From: an uncultured Corynebacterium sp.
GTDB taxonomy: Bacteria > Actinomycetota > Actinomycetes > Mycobacteriales > Mycobacteriaceae
NCBI RefSeq assembly: GCF_947253065.1
Contig: NZ_CAMXWS010000020.1
Location: 1 to 38,422, forward strand
DNA: 38,422 nucleotides
Direction: 5' to 3'
The notes beneath the pieces were generated by a model. The model was not told the origin of the DNA and ran no database searches. It saw nothing but the letters and a program-made list of their open reading frames with translations. Both the position numbers and the translations under genes were made by a program. Shown in pieces: positions 9,705 through 17,915 of the stretch. The stretch's first letter is position 1, and the number at the start of each line of letters is the position of its first letter.

Positions 9705-10439
9705 ATGTCTCGTCTGCTGTTCTTGTCCTTGCGCGACGGCGCGATCGGCCCTGAGGTATCAATGGCCGAATACAACGACGTCCTCAACGCAACCGGTCTT
9801 GCTCCCGAGCAGCTTGAGCGTCGCATGATCCCTGATGAACACACACCGCTGGGTAGCCTCGACGGCTTCGACGGCATCATCGTGGGCGGCAGCTCCCTCA
9901 ATATCACCAATGACGAATGGTCGCCGTGGCAGCGTCACATCGACGAGGTTCTCAGCGAAGTCGTCGCTGGCCCATTGCCTGTCTTCTTTGTTTGTTTCGG
10001 CCTCAGCTGGCTCACCCACCACCTGGGTGGCACTGTGACGCACTCGCACCCGGAAGCGGCGGGACCGAGCGTGGTCAATCTTTTGCCCGCCGCTGCCCAG
10101 GACCCGCTTACCGCTGGGTTGCCCACGGAGTTCACCGCACTTACTGGGCACACGGAAAATGCCGAGCCTCTTGCTGACAAGCTCGTACTGCTTGCCAGTG
10201 GCCCGACGTGCCCGGTGCAGATCGTTCGCTACGGCGAGCACGTGTGGGCTTCGCAATTCCACGCAGAAATGGACCACGCGGCGATGAAGGCCCGCATGGA
10301 CTTCTTCTACGACTACGGGTACTTCCCCGCCGAGGAATACGACACGATCGTCGCCGCACTCCCCGGCGTGGACACCACGTACGCGAATGAGTTGCTCCGC
10401 CGTTTCACCGCGTACTGCGGTTTAAGCGGCGCTCATTAG
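9705..10439 (+). CDS. Class I glutamine amidotransferase-like protein
   Basis: The 244-residue stand-alone GATase-1 domain is related to the amidotransferase half of GMP synthase. The nucleophile is Cys97 in FFVCFGLSWL; the usual G-x-C-x-G-xQ elbow is altered around the cysteine. His186 and Glu188 complete the triad (SQFHAEMD). DGFDGIIVGGSS (about 53-64) matches the conserved GG-S strand. Such proteins hydrolyse glutamine to give ammonia to a synthase partner or act on gamma-glutamyl compounds. No synthase is adjacent, so the substrate is open. C. glutamicum has a homologue after acnR; here it follows acn directly. It converges on the next gene with a 4-bp overlap of stop codons. Confidence 0.88.
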   Translation: MSRLLFLSLRDGAIGPEVSMAEYNDVLNATGLAPEQLERRMIPDEHTPLGSLDGFDGIIVGGSSLNITNDEWSPWQRHIDEVLSEVVAGPLPVFFVCFGLSWLTHHLGGTVTHSHPEAAGPSVVNLLPAAAQDPLTAGLPTEFTALTGHTENAEPLADKLVLLASGPTCPVQIVRYGEHVWASQFHAEMDHAAMKARMDFFYDYGYFPAEEYDTIVAALPGVDTTYANELLRRFTAYCGLSGAH

Positions 10440-11113
10440 AGCTGCGAAGCAGGGGTTTCGCCGTCCTCGAAATCAAAAGGATTCGGCTCCAGTCCCCCAC
10501 GGTCAACAGCCTCAACAATGACTTGCGCGACCAATTCGCGCGAGGTCGTCGACTCAGAATTCCTCAGCTCAGTCAGCACATTCAGCCCGTTTGCTGGCTT
10601 GTCTGTTAGAACCGTCGGACCCAGAATTGTGTACGGCAGATCAGAAGCAAGCAGACGCTTATCCACGGTCTTCTTCGACTCCACGTACGCGTACCACGAC
10701 CCACCGTCGTCCTCAGCGGTGGCTTCGGCCGCGCCTGCGTAGGACACCATGATGAAGTGTGGCGCAAATTCGCCGAGCTCCTCGAGTGCGTCAACAGCCT
10801 TCAATGCTGCATCACGGTCCACAGCATACGTGCGCTCAGCATCGCCGCCACCGGCACCGGCCGACCAAACAACGGTGTCGAACGGAGTGATCAGACGAGC
10901 CCAGCCCTCCTCATCAAGGGTGGTGAGGTCTTGGATGATGACGGTGGCGCCTGCGTCGATAAGCGACTGCGCATGGTTCGGATTGCGCACGAGCGCGGCG
11001 ACCTTGTGCCCTGATTCTACGAGCAGCGGCACCGTGTGTTTGGAAACATTTCCTCCCGCCCCAAGGACGAGAACAAATTTGCTTGCGTCTTGCACATTTT
11101 CTTCAGTAGTCAT
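10436..11113 (-). CDS. Atypical SDR / NAD(P)H-binding protein
   Basis: The 225-residue protein shows the nucleotide-binding glycine motif KFVLVLGAGGNVSKHTVPLL at its N-terminus. Next come AALVRNPNHAQSLIDAGATV and D-VVWSAGAGGGDAERTYAVD, as in the atypical SDR5 group of NmrA/YwnB-like proteins. YAYVESKKTVDKRL supplies a YxxxK-like pair (Tyr-Val-Glu-Ser-Lys), although many members are not catalytic. ATG 11113 is chosen because TACGGT (plus 11121-11126) ends 7 bases before it; upstream GTG codons would overlap that promoter. Its stop overlaps the stop of the converging amidotransferase gene by 4 bp. The substrate is unknown; a redox-sensing or quinone-related role is possible. Confidence 0.85.
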   Translation of the reverse strand: MTTEENVQDASKFVLVLGAGGNVSKHTVPLLVESGHKVAALVRNPNHAQSLIDAGATVIIQDLTTLDEEGWARLITPFDTVVWSAGAGGGDAERTYAVDRDAALKAVDALEELGEFAPHFIMVSYAGAAEATAEDDGGSWYAYVESKKTVDKRLLASDLPYTILGPTVLTDKPANGLNVLTELRNSESTTSRELVAQVIVEAVDRGGLEPNPFDFEDGETPASQL

Positions 11114-11120
11114 GCGCACC

Positions 11121-11126
11121 ACCGTA
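11121..11126 (-). promoter_or_regulatory. -10 box for leaderless SDR gene
   Basis: Minus-strand TACGGT ends 7 bases before the ATG at 11113. Confidence 0.4.
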
Positions 11127-11165
11127 ACCGTGAAAGCCGATCACTGCCGCTACCTATTCGAGTCG

Positions 11166-11171
11166 TAGGAT
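11166..11171 (+). promoter_or_regulatory. -10 box for ACT-domain/DUF711 operon
   Basis: TAGGAT ends 7 bases before ATG 11179 and overlaps the alternative ATG at 11170. This favours the shorter product and a leaderless mRNA. Confidence 0.5.
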
Positions 11172-11178
11172 GGTGCTC

Positions 11179-11448
11179 ATGTACGCGATTATCACCACCA
11201 CTGGACCGGACCGCGTCGGCATTATTGCTGGCGTCGCACAGGCAGTCGCCGACCACGACCTAAATATCGTCGATGTCTCCCAAACGATCATGGATGACTT
11301 CTTCACCATGATCCTTCGCGCTGAATTGCCCACCGAGAACTTCGATATTGCCGGACTTCAAGACACGATGATCGCGCTCGGTAAAGAGCTCGGTGTGGAC
11401 ATTCGCGTCCAGTCCGAGGCCCTGTTTACCGCGATGAATGAGGTCTAG
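11179..11448 (+). CDS. ACT domain protein (UPF0237 family)
   Basis: The 89-residue protein is a single ACT domain: MYAIITTTGPDRVGIIAGVA, then VADHDLNIVDVSQTIMDDFFTM and a second half ending LGKELGVDIRVQSEALFTAM. It belongs to the UPF0237 family, whose members bind small ligands, probably amino acids. Its stop is 8 bases before the DUF711 gene, and the two families are neighbours in very many bacteria and archaea, so a regulatory subunit for that protein is likely. The start at 11179 is chosen from promoter spacing; the longer MVL extension would begin inside the -10 box. Confidence 0.93.
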   Translation: MYAIITTTGPDRVGIIAGVAQAVADHDLNIVDVSQTIMDDFFTMILRAELPTENFDIAGLQDTMIALGKELGVDIRVQSEALFTAMNEV

Positions 11449-11456
11449 GCGAAAAA

Positions 11457-12827
11457 ATGGCGAATCAGCTGAATTTCAAAGCCGCCAATATCGTCGACGT
11501 CATCTCGATGATTGAGGATTACCGGCTGGACATCCGCACCGTCACCATGGGCATCTCACTCATTGGCTGCACACGCTCAACCATGGAAGCGACCGCAGAC
11601 GCCGTCTACGATCGCGTGACCACTCGTGCCGCTCGGCTCGTCGAAGTCTGCGAGGGCATCGAACGCGAGCTGGGCATCCCGATCGTGAATAAGCGCGTTT
11701 CTGTCTCCCCCATCGCGCTCGTCGCCGCTGGTGTGGAAGGCAACCCCGCCGATATCGCGCATGCACTGGATCGCGCGGCGACCGAACTGGGCATCAACTT
11801 CATCGGTGGGTACTCAGCTCTCGTGGAAAAGGGCGCAACGGAAGCCGACAAACGCCTGATCCATTCCATCCCTGAAGCGCTGTCGGAGACCAGCTTCGTG
11901 TGCGGCTCGGTCAACATCGCATCATCGCGCGCGGGCATCAACATGGATGCAGTGAAAACCATGGGCGAAGTGGTCAAAGATGCTGCCGCTCGCACAGCCG
12001 ATGAATCCTCGATCGCCTGTGCCAAGCTCGTCGTTTTCGCCAATGCCGTTGGCGACAACCCGTTCATGGCTGGTGCCTTCCACGGTATTGAGGAACCTGA
12101 CACCGTCATTTCCGTCGGTGTCTCCGGCCCCGGTGTCGTCGATCGCGCCATCACCCCGCTTAAGGGAAAATCACTCAACGAAATCGCCGAGGAGATCAAG
12201 AAGGCCGCGTTCAAGATCACCCGCGCTGGCCAGCTCGTGGGAAATCTCGCCGCTGAGCGACTCGGTGTTCCATTCGGCATTGTTGATCTCTCCCTCGCCC
12301 CGACGGCTGAGGTCGGCGATTCCGTCGCCCACATCCTCGAGCACATGGGGCTGGGACAAGTGGGCACCCACGGCACCACCGCTGCTCTCGCGCTGCTTAA
12401 CGACGCCGTCAAGAAAGGCGGCATGATGGCCTGCTCCCGCGTCGGCGGCCTCTCCGGCTCCTTCATCCCCGTCTCCGAGGACCAGGGCATGATCGACGCC
12501 GTACGCTCCGGGTCTATCTCCTTGGACAAGCTCGAAGCTATGACATCTATCTGCTCCGTCGGCTTCGACATGATCGCGATCCCCGGCGACACCCCCGCTG
12601 CAAGCATTGCGGGCATGATCGCCGACGAAGCTGCCATCGGAGTGATGAACCATAAGACCACCGCCGCACGCCTCATCCCCGTCCCCGGCACGAAACCCGG
12701 CGACGAGGTCAACTTCGGTGGACTCCTCGGCTACGCCCCCGTTATCCCCGTTAACGAGGCCAATAGTCGAGTCTTCATCGAACGCGGTGGGTTCATTCCC
12801 GCGCCAGTACATGGGTTCCGGAACTAG
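11457..12827 (+). CDS. PFL-family protein DUF711 (UPF0210)
   Basis: The 456-residue soluble protein starts MANQLNFKAANIVDVISMIE. Family signatures seen are RTVTMGISLIGC, VNKRVSVSPIALVAAG, FIGGYSALVEKGAT, FVCGSVNIASSRAGINMDAV and ISVGVSGPGVVDRAI, plus a Gly-rich tail MACSRVGGLSGSFIPVSEDQ. The fold is related to glycyl-radical pyruvate formate-lyase barrels, but I see no glycyl-radical motif and no activase gene nearby, so it is probably not a radical enzyme. It is the second gene of the ACT/DUF711 pair. Its biochemical function is unknown. Length is normal for the family. Confidence 0.93.
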   Translation: MANQLNFKAANIVDVISMIEDYRLDIRTVTMGISLIGCTRSTMEATADAVYDRVTTRAARLVEVCEGIERELGIPIVNKRVSVSPIALVAAGVEGNPADIAHALDRAATELGINFIGGYSALVEKGATEADKRLIHSIPEALSETSFVCGSVNIASSRAGINMDAVKTMGEVVKDAAARTADESSIACAKLVVFANAVGDNPFMAGAFHGIEEPDTVISVGVSGPGVVDRAITPLKGKSLNEIAEEIKKAAFKITRAGQLVGNLAAERLGVPFGIVDLSLAPTAEVGDSVAHILEHMGLGQVGTHGTTAALALLNDAVKKGGMMACSRVGGLSGSFIPVSEDQGMIDAVRSGSISLDKLEAMTSICSVGFDMIAIPGDTPAASIAGMIADEAAIGVMNHKTTAARLIPVPGTKPGDEVNFGGLLGYAPVIPVNEANSRVFIERGGFIPAPVHGFRN

Positions 12828-12842
12828 TGCTTGACCCTCACG

Positions 12843-12868
12843 TGGCGTCATAGTTCAGAATGACGACA
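12843..12868. promoter_or_regulatory. Operator-like dyad at the merR-family start
   Basis: TGGCGTCAT (12843-12851) faces ATGACGACA (12860-12868) across 8 bases; 8 of 9 positions are complementary. It overlaps a possible -10 (CAGAAT, 12856-12861) whose start would be the ATG at 12868. Position and symmetry suggest autoregulation by the encoded MerR protein. Confidence 0.5.
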
Positions 12869-13509
12869 TGAGGATTTCTGATGTTGCTGCCGCGGCAGGC
12901 TGCTCGGTTCGTGCAATCCGGCACCTACACGAAACCGGTGCTGTACCGGAGCCCGCGCGCACATCGAGCAACTATCGCGATTACACACTCTCTGATCTCG
13001 CGGCGGTACTCCGCGCTCGCGCGCTTATCGACGCCGGAGTACCCCTTGCCCACATCCACTCCCCAGACGCCATAGATAGATCACTGGAACTCATCGAGTC
13101 CCAGATCGCCCACCTCACACGACAGCGCGAACGGCTTTCCAGAATGAAAGTCGCACCCTTGGGAATGCCGGATGACCTGCGAGGTCAATTCATTTCACTC
13201 CTAGGGGACACTGATTTCGTCCGTGGCGAGCTCGAAAGTTTCGATCTCATGGCGCTCACAGGGGTGGCCACGGTCGCAACGTGGGACCAGCTGCGTACCA
13301 ACCTCGGTGATCCCGACTGCGTGGCTGCAACGCTGGAGTTCGCGCGGGAGTGGGAAAAAGGCGACGCCGATAAGCTTGCGGAACTACTGCCTCTTGGAAT
13401 CATGCGTGGTGTCTCTGACACACTCATACCGGGCGAGCTGCCGCTTAAGGCTGCGGATTCTCGGTGGCCAGCTGTCGTCGAGAGGCTAGCGGGGGTGTTC
13501 CGTGACTAA
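12868..13509 (+). CDS. MerR-family transcriptional regulator
   Basis: The 213-residue protein has an N-terminal winged HTH (1-70: MRISDVAAAAGCSVRAIRHL, ETGAVPEPARTSSNYRDYTL, then LAAVLRARALIDAGVPL). A coiled-coil dimerisation helix follows at about 76-95 (LELIESQIAHLTRQRERL). The C-terminal domain (about 105-213) has no metal-binding cysteine pair, so it is not a mercury-, zinc- or copper-sensing type. It may bind a small molecule or protein, or sense none. It overlaps the next gene by 8 bases, implying translational coupling with that membrane protein. A dyad covers its own start. The target and inducer are unknown. Confidence 0.9.
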   Translation: MRISDVAAAAGCSVRAIRHLHETGAVPEPARTSSNYRDYTLSDLAAVLRARALIDAGVPLAHIHSPDAIDRSLELIESQIAHLTRQRERLSRMKVAPLGMPDDLRGQFISLLGDTDFVRGELESFDLMALTGVATVATWDQLRTNLGDPDCVAATLEFAREWEKGDADKLAELLPLGIMRGVSDTLIPGELPLKAADSRWPAVVERLAGVFRD

Positions 13510-14089
13510 GGTACTTCAGCTACTGTGGCGACACCCGGGGGTCCGTGCGGCACGTTACGAGTGGAGTCTCTACCGAGACCTCTGGCGGTGGTCGCGTGGA
13601 CAGATTCTCGTTCCGGATAGCGCAGTAGTTCTTCCCCACCAGCCCGGTCGGCTTCAGCTGGTGGGGATGTTCTCAGTGGTCATCCTTATCGAACTCGTCG
13701 TCATGCACTTGCTGCTGCCGGAAGGCGTGCTTCGTGTCATTGCGCTGCTGATATCGGTTTGGGGGCTTGTCTTCATTTGGGCTCTCATCGGCAGCGAGAG
13801 GATCCGGCCGTCATACATCGACAGCGAGCGCGTGGTGCTGCGTCGTGGCCGGAAAGTCTTTGCGGACATCCCCCTAGAACTCATCGCTAAGCGGTCGCGT
13901 TCACGCGGTCATGCAGCTGAGACTGTGATCGTCGACGCGGAACTCACCCTAGGTGGACCTGCCGGTACCGACACACTGCTTACGCTTCACACGCCTATCG
14001 ATGCCGCCGAAGACACCTACCCCTGGCAAAAGAAGCGGACGCAGCCGGTCAGCCGCGTCCGCTTCTATTCAGGCGATGTCGTAGGTTAA
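13502..14089 (+). CDS. Membrane protein of unknown function, coupled to the MerR regulator
   Basis: The 195-residue protein starts with GTG inside the end of the regulator gene. Two hydrophobic helices are predicted at about 52-72 (LVGMFSVVILIELVVMHLLL) and 77-98 (LRVIALLISVWGLVFIWALI). A cytoplasmic C-terminal beta-rich part follows (about 100-195) with an Arg-rich stretch at SERVVLRRGRKVF, resembling PH-like domains of small bacterial membrane proteins, which is only a guess. The overlap suggests a regulator-effector pair. The last 60 bp of the gene contain a perfect 12-bp hairpin that terminates the opposite gene. No named family is recognised. Confidence 0.75.
   Translation: MTKVLQLLWRHPGVRAARYEWSLYRDLWRWSRGQILVPDSAVVLPHQPGRLQLVGMFSVVILIELVVMHLLLPEGVLRVIALLISVWGLVFIWALIGSERIRPSYIDSERVVLRRGRKVFADIPLELIAKRSRSRGHAAETVIVDAELTLGGPAGTDTLLTLHTPIDAAEDTYPWQKKRTQPVSRVRFYSGDVVG
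14031..14066 (-). terminator. Terminator of the small minus-strand gene, embedded in the convergent CDS
   Basis: AGAAGCGGACGC (14031-14042) and GCGTCCGCTTCT (14055-14066) form a perfect 12-bp stem with a 12-nt loop. On the minus strand the stem is followed by TTTT; on the plus strand there is no T run. It therefore ends transcription of the gene at 14086-14328 while coding for the last residues of the plus-strand protein. Confidence 0.75.
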
Positions 14090-14328
14090 CGCTTCTTGCC
14101 TACCGTGAAATATGCAGCCCAGCCCACGGTGTTCACGGCACCAATGAAGGTGGTCCAGAACCACTTCGGTCCGCGCAGCTTATCGGTCTTGGTGCGGGAT
14201 AGATCCCACAACGCGTAGCCCTTAAGCGCAGTGTCGATGGCGCCGAAGATGCCGGCGGCGGTCTTTTCTTCCTTGCTGAGGGAGTTCCAGGCTTCCTTGA
14301 ATGAATCAATCGGGTTCATGGTTTTCAT
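14086..14328 (-). CDS. Small membrane protein of unknown function
   Basis: The protein is about 80 residues (MKTMNPIDSFKEAWNSLSKE). Two hydrophobic stretches (about 25-44 and 58-78, the second WFWTTFIGAVNTVGWAAYFT) frame a charged loop, SRTKTDKLRGPKW. The WFWTTFIGAVN...AAYFTVG pattern recalls the PLDc_N/small two-helix membrane families, but I cannot name it. The ATG at 14328 follows a GAGAAG-AGAAAG purine run; 14319 or 14349 are possible alternatives. Its TAA overlaps the stop of the convergent gene by 4 bp, and its terminator lies inside that gene. Confidence 0.7.
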   Translation of the reverse strand: MKTMNPIDSFKEAWNSLSKEEKTAAGIFGAIDTALKGYALWDLSRTKTDKLRGPKWFWTTFIGAVNTVGWAAYFTVGKKR

Positions 14329-14381
14329 CTTTCTCTTCTCAGGTTGCATTCGCCACTTCCCATCGTAAAAAGCGGTCGCAA

Positions 14382-15275
14382 CTACTGCATAAAGGCGTGC
14401 AGGATCGCGCCGAAAATCAACCCACCAAGCGCTACCCCACCGAGGACCAAACCGATCGCTGCACCTTCCGGGTCGGAAAAGCCCAAAACGCCGAGCACAT
14501 TCATAAACGAGCTGCCAGGATCAAGGTCTTGTTCCTGGATGTTGACATGGCTGCCGAAGTACTTGTTAATCAGCGCAGATTCCTCAGCTGTGCTCACGAT
14601 CGGACCTTCAGCAGGAACGTTGCCCGTGACCACATAGCGCTTACGACCGAATCGGTCAGTGATCTCAAAGCTGGTGGAAAGGACACCGACCAGCCCGCGA
14701 CGCGGAAGGTACACGGGCCCGCCCGAGTCGCCATTAAGTGCGCTCTTTGAGGTCTCCATCAATACCTTGTTGCCGATGGTCCCGATCACTCGCCCACAAT
14801 CCGATTTGCCCAAGGCCCCGTGTGAGGTGTGGCCATGGAAACAGATCTTTTGACCACGGTGGACCTTCTCAATAGGTTCGATGCCATCACGATCAAACGT
14901 GTTGGGATTGATGGTTACTCCGTCTTTCCAACGGATGATGGCCCAGTCATTCGACGTGGTGCGTTCGTCGTAACTGGGGGCAAGAGAAATGTTTCCAGCA
15001 TGGATCCAACGCTGGTTCCCCTTGCCGTCTTCTTTAGTCAGGTACACCCGTGACACACCGTGCGCACAGTGCCCAGCGGTGTAGCTGATTCGATTATCGG
15101 GATCGTTGTACCCGATCGTGCAGTTGCCCCGCAGAGTGCTGAATTGCCACCCCTGATTCACCTCAGGAGGATTGCGTACAGACGACTCCGCATTCGCCTC
15201 TGCCACACCCATCCCAGCCGTAATAAGACTGAGAGCCAAAACCATACAAATGAACTTCTGCAGCCTCACTACCAT
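14382..15275 (-). CDS. Secreted trypsin-like serine protease with C-terminal membrane anchor
   Basis: The 297-residue protein has a signal peptide (MVVRLQKFICMVLALSLITA, probable cleavage after AEANA). The chymotrypsin-fold triad is complete: His in YTAGHCAHG (about 69), Asp in TTSNDWAIIRW (about 110) and Ser in LNGDSGGPVY (about 185). Four cysteines could pair as in S1 proteases (Cys52 with Cys70, and one pair around KICFHGH and KSDCGRV). A C-terminal hydrophobic helix (about 271-294, AAIGLVLGGVALGGLIFGAI) would anchor it to the outer face of the membrane. Leaderless start: TAGAAT (plus 15283-15288) ends 7 bases before the ATG. The natural substrate is unknown, and it is probably accessory to the genus core. 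Confidence 0.9.
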   Translation of the reverse strand: MVVRLQKFICMVLALSLITAGMGVAEANAESSVRNPPEVNQGWQFSTLRGNCTIGYNDPDNRISYTAGHCAHGVSRVYLTKEDGKGNQRWIHAGNISLAPSYDERTTSNDWAIIRWKDGVTINPNTFDRDGIEPIEKVHRGQKICFHGHTSHGALGKSDCGRVIGTIGNKVLMETSKSALNGDSGGPVYLPRRGLVGVLSTSFEITDRFGRKRYVVTGNVPAEGPIVSTAEESALINKYFGSHVNIQEQDLDPGSSFMNVLGVLGFSDPEGAAIGLVLGGVALGGLIFGAILHAFMQ

Positions 15276-15282
15276 GGCTTTT

Positions 15283-15288
15283 ATTCTA
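15283..15288 (-). promoter_or_regulatory. -10 box for leaderless protease gene
   Basis: Minus-strand TAGAAT ends 7 bases before the ATG at 15275. Confidence 0.5.
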
Positions 15289-15302
15289 GAGATCAGGAAT
15301 CT

Positions 15303-16931
<1,629 letters not shown>

Positions 16932-16939
16932 AACGGGTC

Positions 16940-16945
16940 AGTTTA
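16940..16945 (-). promoter_or_regulatory. -10 box for the ABC-F gene
   Basis: Minus-strand TAAACT lies 8 bases before GTG 16931, consistent with a leaderless or very short leader. Confidence 0.45.
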
Positions 16946-16967
16946 CCGTTGCGGTCAAATCATCTGA

Positions 16968-17372
16968 TTAGACGGCGAAGCCGAGTGCGCGAAGCTGCTC
17001 GCGGCCTTCCTCAGTGATCATGTGCGGGCCCCACGGCGGCATCCAAACCCAGTTCAAGGTCATGGCGTCGACGGTGCCGGAGCCAACAGCGGCCTGCTCG
17101 GCCTGCTCTTCGATGACGTCGGTAAGCGGACAAGCAGGCGACGTCAGCGTCATGTTGATCACGGCACGGTTCTTGTCGCCTTCTTCCTCGATCCAAATGT
17201 CGTAGACGAGACCGAGGTCAACGATATTGATGCCCAGCTCCGGGTCAATCACGTCGTGCAAGTACTCGGCGACATCAGCGGCGATCTGGATCTGCTTTTC
17301 GGTCTGCTCTGGGCGCTCGCCAGGACCGTCAAAGCTCGACTTGGAGGTACTTTCTTCATTCGGGGTGGTCAT
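16968..17372 (-). CDS. sufT: SufT-like metal-sulfur cluster assembly factor (MIP18/DUF59)
   Basis: The 134-residue protein has the DUF59 core: VAEYLHDVIDPELGINIVDL (DPE at about 43-45), GLVYDIWIEE and NMTLTSPACPLTDVI with Cys81. The C-terminus is WMPPWGPHMITEEGREQLRALGF. The N-terminal 25 residues are Ser/Glu-rich and variable. The family helps transfer or mature Fe-S clusters in recipient proteins. It is the last gene of the suf operon, 6 bases after sufU, as in other actinobacteria. Likely clients include aconitase. Confidence 0.93.
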   Translation of the reverse strand: MTTPNEESTSKSSFDGPGERPEQTEKQIQIAADVAEYLHDVIDPELGINIVDLGLVYDIWIEEEGDKNRAVINMTLTSPACPLTDVIEEQAEQAAVGSGTVDAMTLNWVWMPPWGPHMITEEGREQLRALGFAV

Positions 17373-17378
17373 AACTGG

Positions 17379-17846
17379 TCACTCCTTGTTCTGGTTGTTT
17401 TCAATCTCGGTGATCGCATCGCTCGTTGCAGCTTGAAATGCCTTCCAACCGAGCAGTGCACACTTCACGCGTGCAGGGAATTTCGCCACACCGGCAAAGG
17501 CGATTCCATCGCCGATGAGACTAGCGTCGCCTTCTTTTTCGCCCTTGGACGTGATCATCTCCTCGAAAGCATCAAGCTTCTTCATCGCCTCAGCGACAGG
17601 CAGACCGATCACTTCCTCGGTGAGCACGCTTGTCGACGCCTGCGAGATCGAGCACCCTTCCGCGTCATACGAAATATCTTCGACAGTGTTGCCGTCTTCA
17701 GACAGGTGGACACGGAGTGTGAGCTCGTCACCGCACGACGGGTTGACGTGGTGCACCTCGGCCTCGTACGGGTCACGCAGACCCGCGTTCTGCGGGTTCT
17801 TGTAGTGGTCGAGGATGACCTCTTGGTACATCGACTCTAGGTTCAT
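17379..17846 (-). CDS. sufU: SufU Fe-S assembly protein / sulfur-transfer partner of SufS
   Basis: The 155-residue protein starts MNLESMYQEVILDHYKNPQN. The SufU zinc site is complete: Cys38 and Asp40 (NPSCGDE), Cys65 (AEGCSIS) and Cys129 (ARVKCALL). The insert between the second and third ligands is the SufU hallmark that separates it from IscU. It accepts persulfide from SufS and passes sulfur to SufBCD. It lies 69 bases downstream of sufS and 6 bases upstream of sufT in the same operon. Confidence 0.96.
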   Translation of the reverse strand: MNLESMYQEVILDHYKNPQNAGLRDPYEAEVHHVNPSCGDELTLRVHLSEDGNTVEDISYDAEGCSISQASTSVLTEEVIGLPVAEAMKKLDAFEEMITSKGEKEGDASLIGDGIAFAGVAKFPARVKCALLGWKAFQAATSDAITEIENNQNKE

Positions 17847-17915
17847 GCGTTTCTTTCTTCTGCCTTGACCTTTTAAAACTTCTGATTGCTTTAAGTTCTA
17901 CCTTGCTCAACGACG

